In this document: piece by piece, positions 37,486-47,932 of the stretch | How positions within the stretch are numbered: position 1 is the first letter of the stretch | Layout of the letters: each line of letters begins with the position of its first letter | From: Breviolum minutum Mf 1.05b.01 | Taxonomy: Eukaryota > Sar > Dinophyceae > Suessiales > Symbiodiniaceae | Assembly: GCA_000507305.1 (NCBI GenBank) | Contig: DF239876.1 | Span: 62,001-126,000 of the forward strand | Direction of reading: 5' to 3' | Length of the DNA stretch: 64,000 nt | Position numbers and translations under genes: made by a program | The notes under the pieces: generated by a model | Databases searched by the model: none | Told to the model about the DNA's origin: nothing | What the model saw: only the letters and a program-made list of their open reading frames with translations

Positions 37486-40400
37486 GCTGCTTTTTAAACA
37501 AAGGGTGAGGTTAAAAGGAAACGTAACCTTCCAACTCAGGGGCTCTTTTTCGCTCAGTTTTAGCAGGGGCTTATGACAAAAATGGCCCCCACCTCAGTAG
37601 CATTCTGCCGGAGTCTTTCCAACGTATCAGACCTTGACTCACCACAGGTGGCAAGGTTTCCCCACGCGGACATGGGTACCCTGGGAAAAAAAAGACCTGG
37701 AAGGTTCATGTAAGTCAAAAAGAACATCCAACCACACATACAAATTCAAACACTAGAGACTTGGGGTGGGCAGCTTGTGTTGGGGTTTGGTTCAGCTGGT
37801 CATCACCAACCAGCCTTTACTACCCCAATCAAACAATTGGAAAGCTTCCTCAGGTCGGATGGAGTCGCCAAAATTTGCCAAAATTCAGCTTAACTCATAG
37901 ATCTCATGGAGATATACTGATTCAACCATCTTCAAGATTTAAGATCAACTATGAACACTAAACCTACCTTTTGCTCATGTCTCCACAGATTCCATGCAAA
38001 AAAAAACATGTAACATGACTGTATAAAACCCTGTTGGCAAGCAAATTTTGAAGGATTGCGGATGGCCGGATGGCCTGGATAAGTTTAAGCCCCGTATTGC
38101 GGCTGAAGAGCAAACCAAAGTCGATCACCTTCACCGGTGAATCGACGGATGGCGTTAAGAAAAGCACGTTTTCAGGCTTCAAGTCACGATGTAAGACACC
38201 TGGCCACAGTGGGGGGAGTCATACAAACGTATACAATCTCGGCAAACAATCTGGAGGATTTGAGTCTCGGCCTAAAAAAAGGAACCTGTTTCACACAAAA
38301 CGAAAGGAATCCGCTCCAGCTCCACCTAATTAATTTTGAAGAGCCTCGCCTCATCTTCAAGCTCTCTACACTGACACTGCAAGTTGTTTTTTGGGTTCTT
38401 TTTGAACACTTGCTATCTCTTTCTTCATTGATTCACTTTTAATTGAAAACAACATCACAAACCGCAGAAGCTGCCACTTCAAAGCCTTGTAAACCAATGT
38501 CACAGTTTGTAGTTTTAAAGGGGGTGGAACTTTCTACACCAACCTTTCGGAGATCCTGCCTCGCTGGTGACAGTAACCTTTTGGCGACGTCAGTGCAAAA
38601 TCTATATATATATATATATAGCTGTAGGGAAATNNNNNGGTCGACGTCAGTGCAAATACTATATATATATATATATAGCTGTGGGAAAATGATGGAAAAC
38701 TGTGGAGAATCGAAAAAAACTGGATTTGATTTAAGTAAGTACAATACTGTGCAATTTTTGATTGCACAATTTAATTGTTCCATGAATATTACTAGAGAGC
38801 ATCAGTTTGTTGAGTATCTGACGAAATGGAGAAAATTACATTTGCTGGATAATGTTCTTTCGGCAGTTGCTGCAATGATTTTTGAGCTTCTGAAGTTCTG
38901 CCATAACTGTCTCCACCAACCAAAAAGCCCAGTCACTAGCAGCGCTCAAAATCTGTTCTGCATAGGCAGCAGATTGCCCTTCCAACATCGGACGGCGCGT
39001 CCTGTCTTCACACCGATGCTGGTGGCTGTACCAAACCCAACCTCGCCCCCAACGCTGCAGTATATCCCAGTATATCAATAGATCTTGAGATCCTACTCCG
39101 TCTCTGTGTTTTGTAAAATGAACATTGTGGGGTTAATTTGAAGGAGGAAATTGAAGTTTCTGGACCATGAACTTGTGGTGAAGTCAGCATCCTATCAGGT
39201 GTTTCAGTTGCAAAGATCGAAAATACAAGTCGTTGGTCGAGAATCATTTTATGTAAGAAAGAATCATCAAGTCCCAAAGATTATAGATACACGTATATGA
39301 TATGAGTTATCTCTATGATTCCGTGACTGTCCTTTCAACATACTGTACCATGTTTCAAAGATCACCCAGTTTTTCCTGTAGCCTTTTCTATAAATATGGA
39401 CAAAAAGTCACAAAAACAGATTATAGTTTTTTTACCATCTGTTACCCAGCCCGTGCTGCATTTTCTCCGTTCCTCCGTTGTGCTTCCAGGCGTTCGGCCA
39501 ACGAACCGCCAGCGCAAAGTTCGGTGATGAGGTACATACAGCCTGGGGTAAATCCCATGGGGAAGATGGGACCCTGATGCATCAACTATCAACAACAGGA
39601 AAGGAATGGAAACAGTTGGTGTGCAAATATGTGCCACTCACGAGGAAACGCCTGACCCCAGAAGGAACCAACATTCAGAAACCCATCAACATGAAAGAAC
39701 CTTGGGATGTTCAAGCATCCACTGAGAATGGAAACCTGACAAAAGAACCAGAATCGCAAACCGAGAAATATATCCTAATCACTTGCATATTGTGTGGAAA
39801 CGTACAGTAATATATCATGCTTTGACCAATGTGATCCGTCTGTTAAAAACACATGGTAGCTTTGGCAATCATATCTAACCAAAACGGAACAGAGCGGTCA
39901 GTACAATAAACCAGAAGAAAAATGATTCACCTCATGATATTCAAACTGGTGCCAAAAATTGATTAGCAAAATCCTTTCAACTACAGCCAACCGCAAAAAA
40001 AAAACATTCATTTTCCAGAATCTCCCCATCTTCTTTTGGAAGTTTTACAATGCTCTCTCTCTCTCTCTCTTCATATTCCTAAAGCTGGCCAGTCCAGTCC
40101 AGGCCCGGTTTTGTCCGCCGGGAACCAAGGTGCGTTGGCCATCACGGAAGGCCTCGTGCAACCGGAGCATGTTCACGTGGTCCAGGCTCTTCAACATGGT
40201 GACCTTATAGGTCTTGATGACATGCAAAAACAATAGTTTGTTTTTGCTCTCATACGAATGTCCTGATATGATGGCAATATGAATGTGTACACTGTATACA
40301 TATCATTAGTAATGAGCATATCATGGCTGATACAATGATTCATTACATATCTACGATATGCATTTTATGTTTTGAGCGTTTTGATTTGCGCAGAGTCACC

Positions 40401-41846
40401 GGAGAGAAGTAAGGAATCAACTACAAGTTGACGAAAAGGCAAAGTTGGAGAAGCACGACATGATTTTTTGAATTCTGTTCGGAAACATTGTTGAGATGCT
40501 GCATTGATGCTGCATGGTCCAATACACATTGGCAGCAAAAACCAATTCCATCCACGTCACCTCTAATTCCACCAACTCCTGCCGCGGATGGGCAAATGGT
40601 TCGGACTGTGATGGTTGGATGATGATCCTATTGAATTCCTGATTCGTACAACACCGCTACAGGGGGGATTGTTAGATCCGATATTGTTAAATCATCTCAG
40701 TATTCAACTATGTAATGACAGTATGTCTCTATCATTGACATTCATATAATCAACATTCACAGATTTCAGCACGAGCTACATGACAATAAGAATGGTCTCC
40801 AACCAGCTCGGGACATGTTCAATCCATGCTGTATGTCCGGATCAACCATTTGAACGAAGATGTGAGCATATCATGTCCTGGAGCGGGAAAACTGTCAAAC
40901 AACAACATACAACAACCAAACAAGTCAGGGGTACACCAAATTCATCCAAATTCCCCATTACTCATCAACGATGATCAACGCACCCTCGTCAGTCCTTCAG
41001 TTGTTCAGAGCCTTGATCTAACCTTACTGCCTTGCAGGCCCTCATCTCACCTGTACCTCAAGTCTGACATGAGATGGAGATCTTACGATGTGGGAAGTTG
41101 GGAGATTCAAGGGAGATTTCCTTCAGGGTGTCAAGGCTGTAACGATTTGGTTCTTGGTTGGAGTCATTCAGCAAAGCATCCGTCATTGGGCCACTGGGGT
41201 GTCCTTCCATTTTTCTCCAAGTAAAGGTGAACATGTTTGAAGCTATCATTCAAGAGCCAGTAATTACTAGTTTTTCAACTTGAAGAGATTGGCCAGGGAG
41301 TTAGGATTGTCTTTTCCACCACCGTTTTCCGGAAAAAAAAAACACCCAACTGAAATAAACAAAACACGCCCCGGAGGTCACCACCCGAAAAAAACCCACC
41401 CCAAATATTCCTTGCAACGTTCACTTCTCAGGGCGCACCATAATGTCGCACCTTCAACACAGTTCCAAAGGCTCCACTGCCCAAATTTTCCTTGGCTGAT
41501 TGCTTTAGCTGTCACACTTTTAAAGTTCAATGGTTGAATGATGTATGTTTACCCATACATTGGTCTATGTCAAATGCCATAGATTTTCTTAAGAACCAAA
41601 GTGACAAACAAACAACTTTGTGCCGAAGAATCTGATGAGGAAAGGAACTTTGTACTGCCTCGAGAAGTTCATAACCACCTCTCTTGGACAACAAGTGTCA
41701 TGCTACAAAATATATCAAAATATCCCTTCTGAAGTTCCGCTTCACTACTAACTACTGCCAGTGTTTCCATGCTCCCAAGGATGGCTTGTTGGTCCCAAGT
41801 CATAGATGTCAACTGGGGAATTCTCAATACTTTTGGCCTCAAGGAT
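33922..41846 (-). CDS. CDPK-like Ser/Thr protein kinase gene (gene-level, 13 exons)
   Basis: Thirteen exons, 18-125 nt, rebuild a protein kinase domain with continuous phase: 41756-41846, 41439-41497, 41028-41056, 40561-40605, 40140-40203, 39446-39542, 38937-39001, 38560-38577, 38075-38199, 35602-35643, 35111-35151, 34208-34280, 33922-34007. Visible motifs in order: Gly loop LGSGAFGTV; beta-3 Lys in RACKA; alpha-C ELVELE; hinge [11 protein letters not shown]; catalytic loop [11 protein letters not shown] (IDFGL); activation-segment end [24 protein letters not shown]. All catalytic residues are present, so it should be active. The pattern fits the CAMK/CDPK group; no EF-hand exons were found downstream, so calcium dependence is unproven. 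Five introns have GC donors. N- and C-terminal ends are not resolved. Confidence 0.85.
34208..34280 (-). CDS. Kinase exon 12 (subdomains IX-X)
   Basis: Its first base completes the Ser of ADVWS from exon 11, then [16 protein letters not shown]. Acceptor cgtttcag; GC donor TGCT|GCGCCT. Confidence 0.8.
34299..34500. repeat. (GAT)n triplet array with GCT and GAG interruptions
   Basis: About 200 bp of GAT/ATG units with a (CTG)n block near 34460-34474. It starts within 20 bases of kinase exon 12, in the intron upstream of it. The poly-Asp and poly-Met ORFs are by-products. Confidence 0.95.
35111..35151 (-). CDS. Kinase exon 11
   Basis: [13 protein letters not shown] plus two bases of Ser; acceptor acagttcag, GC donor GGTC|GCGACT. 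Confidence 0.85.
35602..35643 (-). CDS. Kinase exon 10 (P+1 loop)
   Basis: 14 codons, [14 protein letters not shown]. Acceptor gaacagcag, donor CGAG|GTGCCA. Unmistakable activation-segment end. Confidence 0.85.
36192..36328. repeat. 137-bp direct repeat, copy 1
   Basis: Nearly identical to 36434-36571 (a handful of substitutions); about 105 bp apart, in the long intron between kinase exons 9 and 10. Confidence 0.9.
36434..36571. repeat. 137-bp direct repeat, copy 2
   Basis: Second copy of 36192-36328. Both are open in several frames but lack codon bias, so they are not treated as exons. Confidence 0.9.
36620..36705. repeat. Degenerate (AGAGTAGA)n purine-rich tandem
   Basis: agagaatagtagagtagagaag-type units, imperfect, purine-only on the plus strand. 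Confidence 0.8.
37375..37495. repeat. (GTTGTG)n to (GTT)n triplet array
   Basis: Hexamer GGTTGT units grade into pure GTT units over about 120 bp. Poly-Gln/poly-Val ORFs here are artefacts of the repeat. Confidence 0.95.
38075..38199 (-). CDS. Kinase exon 9 (catalytic loop and DFG)
   Basis: [13 protein letters not shown] then [15 protein letters not shown]. Acceptor gtggccag; GC donor CCAG|GCCATC keeps phase 0 into exon 10. Confidence 0.9.
38560..38577 (-). CDS. Kinase exon 8, 18-nt microexon
   Basis: Eighteen bases between ccaaaag and a GC donor (CGAG|GCAGGA) encode YCHQR plus split codons, giving [18 protein letters not shown] across three exons. This is exactly the Y-C-H-x-x-G-V/I-x-H-R-D spacing of CAMK kinases. 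Without it the domain would lack the residues before the catalytic loop. Confidence 0.75.
38588..38690. repeat. Near-identical ~45-bp copies flanking a five-N gap
   Basis: Both sides of N38634-38638 carry (g)acgtcagtgcaaa, a TA run and agctgt(a/g)gg. Real tandem duplication or unresolved assembly overlap. Confidence 0.85.
38937..39001 (-). CDS. Kinase exon 7 (alpha-E helix)
   Basis: [19 protein letters not shown]; acceptor gaagacag, donor GCTA|GTGACT. Confidence 0.75.
39446..39542 (-). CDS. Kinase exon 6 (hinge)
   Basis: [20 protein letters not shown]; acceptor taccccag, donor CTGG|GTAACA. Confidence 0.85.
40140..40203 (-). CDS. Kinase exon 5
   Basis: [20 protein letters not shown] plus one base; acceptor cctataag; GC donor GATG|GCCAAC. 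The next GT downstream would insert extra residues and break phase. Confidence 0.85.
40561..40605 (-). CDS. Kinase exon 4 (alpha-C)
   Basis: 15 codons, [15 protein letters not shown]; acceptor ccatcacag, donor AGAG|GTGACG; phase 0 at both ends. Confidence 0.8.
41028..41056 (-). CDS. Kinase exon 3 (catalytic Lys), 29 nt
   Basis: TGEMRACKA after a gacttgag acceptor; donor GGCA|GTAAGG. The Lys of ACKA is the ATP-anchoring residue. Confidence 0.75.
41439..41508 (-). CDS. Kinase exon 2 (Gly-rich loop)
   Basis: [18 protein letters not shown] plus one base; donor TATG|GTGCGC. Two acceptors possible: tgtgacag (41508) or gcaatcag (41497); the latter matches the phase of exon 1. Confidence 0.85.
41756..41846 (-). 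CDS. Kinase exon 1 (first visible)
   Basis: [17 protein letters not shown] preceding the Gly loop, as the lead-in strand of CDPK-like kinases. Acceptor cgatgag, donor GGCA|GTAGTT. Confidence 0.65.
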
Positions 41847-42465
41847 CTCATCGTCCCATGGTCAAGGATGGATGCTGTATATCATGGTTGTGAAACGTGG
41901 CTGTGCGGAATAATGGATTGGCAAAACCCATATCCAGTTGCCCAATAGCTGGATGGTTTCCCTGCAGTTCTCTTCAGGGAAGTCATTAGAAAACACGTTG
42001 TTCTCAGCCCTCTGACGTTCATGTCGTTCCGGCAGTACTATCTCTCTCTCTCTCTCAGCCAAGCTTCAGTCACTTCTGGAATCTCATACTCCTGACAACC
42101 CCGACAACGGCTGATGAAGATTGGCCGTCAACACTCTTAAATCCTCTTAAACCATAACATAAACAAGCAAGCAAAACCAATTGTCCAGTAACTGACAGTA
42201 GGGTCGTTAAGCAATTTTCAGCCAAACGGTTTCTCCAGTTCGGCATGGATCTTCCTCTTAATCCTCAAGTTGAGGTGAGGGGACAGGCTCCAAACTTGCA
42301 AACACGGTCCAATGAAAGCAAGAAACTTGGAACACATTGGGTATATGAACTATTCAAAATTGCATGAGTCTGTTTTGAGTTCTCCCAAAAATGACAAGAA
42401 CAACAACCACCTGTCTGTGTTGGCAAAGGAAACTCCCATCCTCCCAAAGACTTGATCAAATCTAC

Positions 42466-42558
42466 CAAAGGCAGTTGCTCCTGCAACATCTGCGCCACTT
42501 CCCTGGTTCCTGCTGCACCAAAACTCATAGCCTTGGAGCCAAAGGCACTCAAATCCTG
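42466..42558 (-). CDS. Exon of unassigned gene
   Basis: 31 in-phase codons, FGSKAMSFGAAGTREVAQ then MLQEQLPL. Acceptor ctccagcag, donor TTTG|GTAGAT. Could be a 5' exon of the kinase gene. Confidence 0.5.
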
Positions 42559-42954
42559 CTGCTGGAGGCAACAAAAACAACGGCATTATGGGAGTTAGAG
42601 ATCGAACTGAGGAATTACAACAATGCTTTTTGATAAACGTCAATCATATTCATGTTAAATTCATGATGGTGTATTGAAATGATCTCACATGTATTAAAGT
42701 AGACGCAGGTGCAAACAATTGTAAAAAACATGTAAAAAATATCTGACATCTGTCTGTTTCACACCTGAAAGGGGCACACTGCCACATCCCCTTGAGAGAC
42801 TTCACCCTTGAAACACCTCGAATTGGACAAACCAATCAGCCAGTTTAGGTAAAAGCAAGCAACATGGGGATTTCCCCTGGCCCTGTATATCCAACAACCA
42901 AACAACTCACTGCTAACAAAAGACATCCATCTCCGAGGTTCCTATCCCCAATGC

Positions 42955-43057
42955 CCTTGGCTTTCGTCCTTCAACCCCGACAACGCCGGTGTCCGCCCTG
43001 AGGCCCTTGGAGCCGGCGCGAAAGGAGCCGCGCACGGCGAAGGCTGCGCCTTCGGAG
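42955..43057 (-). CDS. GC-rich exon, frame uncertain
   Basis: Excellent acceptor (attcctctcag) and about 65% GC, but several frames are open; the one preferred reads EGAAFAVRGSFRAGSKG. A GC donor (AAGG|GCATTG) fits. Confidence 0.4.
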
Positions 43058-43086
43058 CTGAGAGGAATTCGGGGAAGCTTCGCAAA

Positions 43087-43226
43087 TTAGACCCTGGAAA
43101 ATTAAGATGGTCCCAATATGTCCCAATTGAAAAGGGAGCATTTTAAAAAGGACATGTTTCATCTTCCAACCATCAATTTTTCAATGTATATATCTGTAAA
43201 TATCTTAGATTTCAGGGGGATACTTT
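43087..43226. mobile_element. MITE-like element, diverged
   Basis: Ends accctgg-aaa/ttt-cagggggata and centre gtttcatcttccaaccatc, as in 5635-5743. It lies in the intron just upstream of 42955-43057. Confidence 0.5.
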
Positions 43227-44660
43227 CACTTAGGTGCGTTTCGGTTATTTTTGGGGTCCCTACTGGGTGATGTCATCTGAGGTCCTCAAAAAGTCTTGGG
43301 AAGATAATACTTTGCCGTACCTTGCAGATTCCTAAAATGCATAGATATTTGAATGGCTGATTTCAAAACCAAACAAAGCCCATACAAGTAGCACAATTTT
43401 TTGATGGGTTCCAGTTCCCACCATGTCCAGTCTCAGAAACTCACGTTAGAGGACCCTTTTTTTCTAATCAGGGATGAACATACTTCGACAGGACACTACT
43501 TTGAAACCAAAACTGGGAGTTTCATCATGCTGGCTGCGTTCGCAAAATTGGGGTAGATCTCAACAAGCCTTGATTTGACTCCAATGGATGTTTTAGTCAC
43601 TCTTACTAAAGCCATACTGGATCTTACTGGTATATCATATCTTAAATTCATGTACATCTGTCATGACTGGTAGCCTTTTTTCTCATTACGAAAGTGTATC
43701 GTCTTTTTACTACTCAATCTGACGTTCCTCGTATCTGCCTGACACCAACAAGATCAATGACAGGGGCCTGGCTCGGCAAATGCGATTGCAATGTCTTGGC
43801 ATGGTAGTTCAAGGCCTTAAGGGCCAATTTTGGGAGAGAACCCAACAAAACATATCTGGAAGTCTAAGATACAAGGTCATTTTTTTTGTTGGGCCTGAGG
43901 TGGTCGAATGTCTTTTACAAACATTTCCAATCATTTGCAAACTATGCTGAGGTCGTTTGTTGGGTTCCCTAATTGGGATGACACACGCGCTTGCCTAGAG
44001 ATGCCAATGCAGCTGTGACTGAAGCATCATGTTCAAACAAACATAACTTCAAGAACAACCACACGATTTTGGCTGTGGCTAGATGTGTTGAGGGATGAGG
44101 ATTCCAGTGGCAAGATCCAAAGCATCTTCCTTTCCCCCCGATTGGAATTTCATGTGATGACTTTTCAAGGTCGAAGATAAGACTTCTGTGACAAAAATGC
44201 ATAGTTGCCGATCTATACAGAATCTACTGCGTCTGTCCAGCGCCTTTTTTGAAATTCCTAAAAAACACGTCCGTCCAGTGCCTTTTCAGGAAGTCATTCA
44301 AACAGTTGAAGCAAAAAGCGCAGATTAGACAAATATACTGCCGCAGCAGTCATATACAAGCATCTGCTCACGTGCACCATTGACATTTTGTGGCACCCTG
44401 AACATGAAAAGACTGTAGGGTTTAAGTGCCGTTCCCATCCATTCACCGCCTCATTCACCATATGATTTCCATTTCCCACAGGGATTATTCACCATGGCCT
44501 CATCTTGCTAGGATTTTTAGGGTTGATTTTGAGACAAAATGACAATCATTGCAACATCATCTAGCAATTCTGTGATTCAAGAGGATGCTGGGGAGTTCCC
44601 CTTGAAACTTCCATTTAGGATTGGAATTAACACCTAGGAACTGGTTCCATCATGCCTTAC

Positions 44661-44769
44661 CACCCCGCAACCAATGGCTCCATGATTCTCCTTCAATGGC
44701 TCCATGGTCGCATCTGCCAAGCAACTTTTGGCATAGCAACTTGTAAGGCTGCACTTTGCTTCGCATGGC
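44661..44769 (-). CDS. Exon, joins to 44944-45018
   Basis: AMRSKVQPYKLLCQKLLGR then DHGAIEGESWSHWLRG. Acceptor ggtcgag, ideal donor GGTG|GTAAGG. Confidence 0.5.
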
Positions 44770-44943
44770 CTCGACCGAGGCGGTTGTTTTTTTTTGGTTT
44801 GTCCCTGTTTTTTTGACACTGGTGGGCGTTGGAAAACTGAAGATGACTGCTGTGAAAAGGGAAGGTGATCTATTGCATTTGGGTTCCGTATTTGTTGTGG
44901 AACGTGTAAATGGAATGGCTGAATCTTTCAATTTCCGCCAGAC

Positions 44944-45018
44944 CTTTGGATGATCTCCTTCCCGGAGTGCCAGTGACCATCTTTGGTGAATATAACCAGC
45001 CATACCCATCTGGGTCAG
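44944..45018 (-). CDS. Exon, joins to 44661-44769
   Basis: Strong acceptor (tgccattgtag), donor AAAG|GTCTGG. Phase 0 frame QMGMAGYIHQRWSLALRE; a second frame (DPDGYGWLYS) is also open. Confidence 0.5.
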
Positions 45019-46049
45019 CTACAATGGCAGTCATGCGTATGTTATCCCTGAAGTTGAACGACTAGAACCAGATTTCAAGCAATGAGAAGACATACAAACA
45101 CACCCGTGTTTCAGCCAACTGATCCCCATACAGTACCATCCCATATGCCTCTCAGCAAGGGTTGTAACCCTCTGAGAACGAAGGACTGAAATTCATGGAA
45201 GAGGAGAAGACCATCAAGATCTTGATCACTCTCCTTGGCTTGAAGTCTGAATCTGGATTCAACGATGTTTGTCTAACAGGAAGCGTGGATTGTGCAGCGC
45301 TTGAAATGGAATCAAACCAATAACCAAAGCAGTCTGATATGAGAAACTATAAGTGGCATGAGAGAGTGTTTCACAACCAACGAAACCCACATGTTCTATT
45401 TTTATTGAATCGATGAACATTGACGCAAACACATTGTGTACTGTACATGTATAAACACATATAATATAGTTTATGTATGCTTGTATAAGATACACCGACA
45501 ACACAAATAGTTAAACCCAGGACCCCTCCAAACCACCACAACTGTCACAAACAAAAATGTTAAACTGGGCGGGCATACATCATCATTTCCAAACAAGGAA
45601 CAAACAAAACACAGTGTTCCCAAGTTACTTCTATCTCCACCAATGATCCCCAAAAAACACGTCTCTCATACGACAAACAAACAATGCCATCCAAACTTCT
45701 CCACCAAGTCGCAGAAAAAATGCGATCCAACAAGGTGCCTTGAGAGGCCACAGAAACTCCATTAGGAAAGAGGCGCAAAATCACCTGGTTTTGCGAGTCC
45801 CTGTGGACATGGTAGGAAAAGTTAAGGTGAAAAAAATATCTGCCTTCCCAAAATAAGAGGTCAGTTTAGCCTTAGCAGGTTGCAGTCTACAATCAATAGG
45901 TCAAAAACAATCATAATAAATCTAGCCTTAAACTCAGATTTTGGAATTCGATAGTCAATCTTGAAACTTGGGCCCCATCAGTGACTTTTGCTTGGGGATT
46001 TTCCAACCAAAGAAACTGATCCAACCCCAAACCGAAACGGCATCGTCAC

Positions 46050-46109
46050 CTGTGCATAAGCACGATGGCATTGCGCCGCATCCAAAGCTCCACGGTGCAA
46101 CACGCGATC
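46050..46109 (-). CDS. 60-nt exon
   Basis: Strong acceptor (tttttgacgcag) and donor ACAG|GTGACG. Two frames open: VLHRGALDAAQCHRAYAQ, or (better third-position GC) TVELWMRRNAIVLMHR. Confidence 0.5.
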
Positions 46110-46388
46110 CTGCGTCAAAAAGATTTTGTCAGCCATGCTCAATGTATATGAACATTATATCTATAATTTATATATATATATAAGTTATATATATAATAGA
46201 ATAAATATAAATATGTGTGAATGTAAAGACACATAAACGTAATATATAAGAAATATTTAGAAACAAAAAATCAATCAAAATCAAAAGAAATGGATGTTGT
46301 CAACAAACAAACCACCAGTAATCCTCTTGTTTGTCTGATCTTCACCGCTCTTATCGTGCCAGTATTGTTTAACATGAAAACAACTTAC

Positions 46389-46543
46389 AGCGTGTGATGA
46401 TTTTAGCAAGTTTACATGGTGCAAAGTGCCCCGCAGCACAAGAGGTCTTTCCCACATGACACGATTGACTTCCATGGAACTGGTGGTCTTGCTTAAACGT
46501 ATTGTACAACAACGCGATTTGCGGTCGGGTCAACAAGGGATTC
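46389..46543 (-). CDS. Exon, Cys/His-rich
   Basis: LLTRPQIALLYNTFKQDHQF then SCHVGKTSCAAGHFAPCKL, acceptor cattcgtgtag, ideal donor CGCT|GTAAGT. Confidence 0.6.
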
Positions 46544-47355
46544 CTACACGAATGCAATATGTACATACATTAGTATATTCATACTGTCTTCCAATATAGA
46601 TTACAAAATTATCCGCCATTGAAAAACTACTATAGCAATATCAAGCAACATACTAACCATGTATCAAACTGATTGACTTCGAATACTAACCAATCTTGGA
46701 ACAATTCAGAACACAACATGTTTTCTACAATCCGTTTCAACAAAATTAAGGCAATAAGCTGCACTTGCACATTGCACATAATACATGTACGTATATAAGT
46801 ATATGTCAGGGTCAAAGGATGCTAAATGTGAACAGCCATGACACCTTGGCTGATAGGAATCCATTCATGACAGGAAACATATTTGAATATAAATACATCA
46901 ATAGACCAATACAAAAGTCAGTTGCTTTTCCCACCCACCAGGCACAACATTAAATAGGTAATGTACACTATATGTAAATACATGTATCTGTATGTATATG
47001 AGATATATAATATATATATATATATACATTGTTACATACATATTCATTTGATTATAGTCAATAAATTACAAAACAAACTAATATATTTTGTGTAGCCTGT
47101 GGGTCTAGACTTGATTGGTATCATGTAAGCATGACCTAAGTTGAGCCAGTGTATTACAGCATGTTCACAAACCCTGAAATGGTATTCACCTGCCAAACAT
47201 GGTTTCTCCCTGATTGTCTTTTTTAACAATTGTCTTTGACCACCAAGTTTTTTTCGTATATTTCATACATATAATGACAACGTAAAGTGTATCAGTACAG
47301 AAAATCATATCTGATACAACACCCTTCTTATTAAGAGAACAACATTACCCCCCCT

Positions 47356-47454
47356 TTAAGGGTTGACACTCCTCCCTATCCGGCTCCGGTCCTGGTGCCG
47401 GAAGGCTAAGTCGCAGGCTTCGGGGAGTCCCGCAGGAAGACGCACTTCCTGCTC
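47356..47454 (-). CDS. Exon 3 (terminal) of the 95-aa gene
   Basis: 33 codons including stop; acceptor ctccgtaaag; high third-position GC. Confidence 0.6.
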   Translation of the reverse strand, partial: EQEVRLPAGLPEACDLAFRHQDRSRIGRSVNP

Positions 47455-47932
47455 CTTTACGGAGAGGAATTGAGGGCCGACCCAGGTGCCCCGAAACCTA
47501 TATGCCATCCCAATCCCATAGGTTTCCTGCAAATAATGCCATAGCTTCGTGGTTCATAGCATGACCCCAAGCTTCAAGAGGAAACCATTTGTCTTGGAGA
47601 CATCCCCTTCTTCTGTTGTGCATAGGTTTTGGAGCAAAACGAACGCCTGGAACATGAAAAACAAAGAACATCCTAAGTAGTTTTACTTGGCGTTCCATGG
47701 TAAGTAGTGAAAAACAGCATTACTAAACTAAACTAAACAAGCAAAAGCCACCCTTCCGGTCTTTGGCACTTTGAGGTAAAAGAGATCTTAAGCTAACACG
47801 TGCTTGTATTACAAGTAAAACGCTTTCAGTGGAAACATGGGCATGGCCAAGCAACATACCTACTAGGGTTTCAGCCATGAAAGTGAAGAATGGGATGTCT
47901 CCAAGAATAAGTTTCTTTTTCAATGAGGTCAT
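47356..47932 (-). CDS. Small three-exon gene, apparently complete, ~95 aa (gene-level)
   Basis: Exons 47860-47932, 47531-47646 and 47356-47454 join in phase. The first opens with ATG directly after GGAAG (MTSLKKKLILGDIPFFTFM), its GTAG|GTATGT donor leaving one base completed to Gly. The second (RFAPKPMHNRRRGCLQ, DKWFPLEAWGHAM) follows a textbook acceptor (tttttcatgttccag) and ends at a GC donor (TTT|GCAGGA or ATG|GCATTA). The third (EQEVRLPAGLPEACDLAFRH) ends in TAA. Introns are 213 and about 76 nt. The AG before ATG could be a spliced-leader trans-splice site. Family not recognised. Confidence 0.6.
47531..47646 (-). CDS. Exon 2 of the 95-aa gene
   Basis: One of the best acceptors in the window; W/P/H-rich segment; GC donor. 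Confidence 0.6.
47860..47932 (-). CDS. Exon 1 of the 95-aa gene, ATG start
   Basis: ATG, Lys-rich start then a hydrophobic stretch ILGDIPFFTFMAETLV; donor GTAG|GTATGT. Confidence 0.5.

Noticed and set aside
41072-41220. Frame with [16 protein letters not shown] and a GTAAGA site upstream of kinase exon 3
   Set aside because: Using it would leave an intron of about 15-30 nt; it is better read as the pyrimidine-rich end of the intron before exon 3, since the true Gly loop is at 41439-41497.
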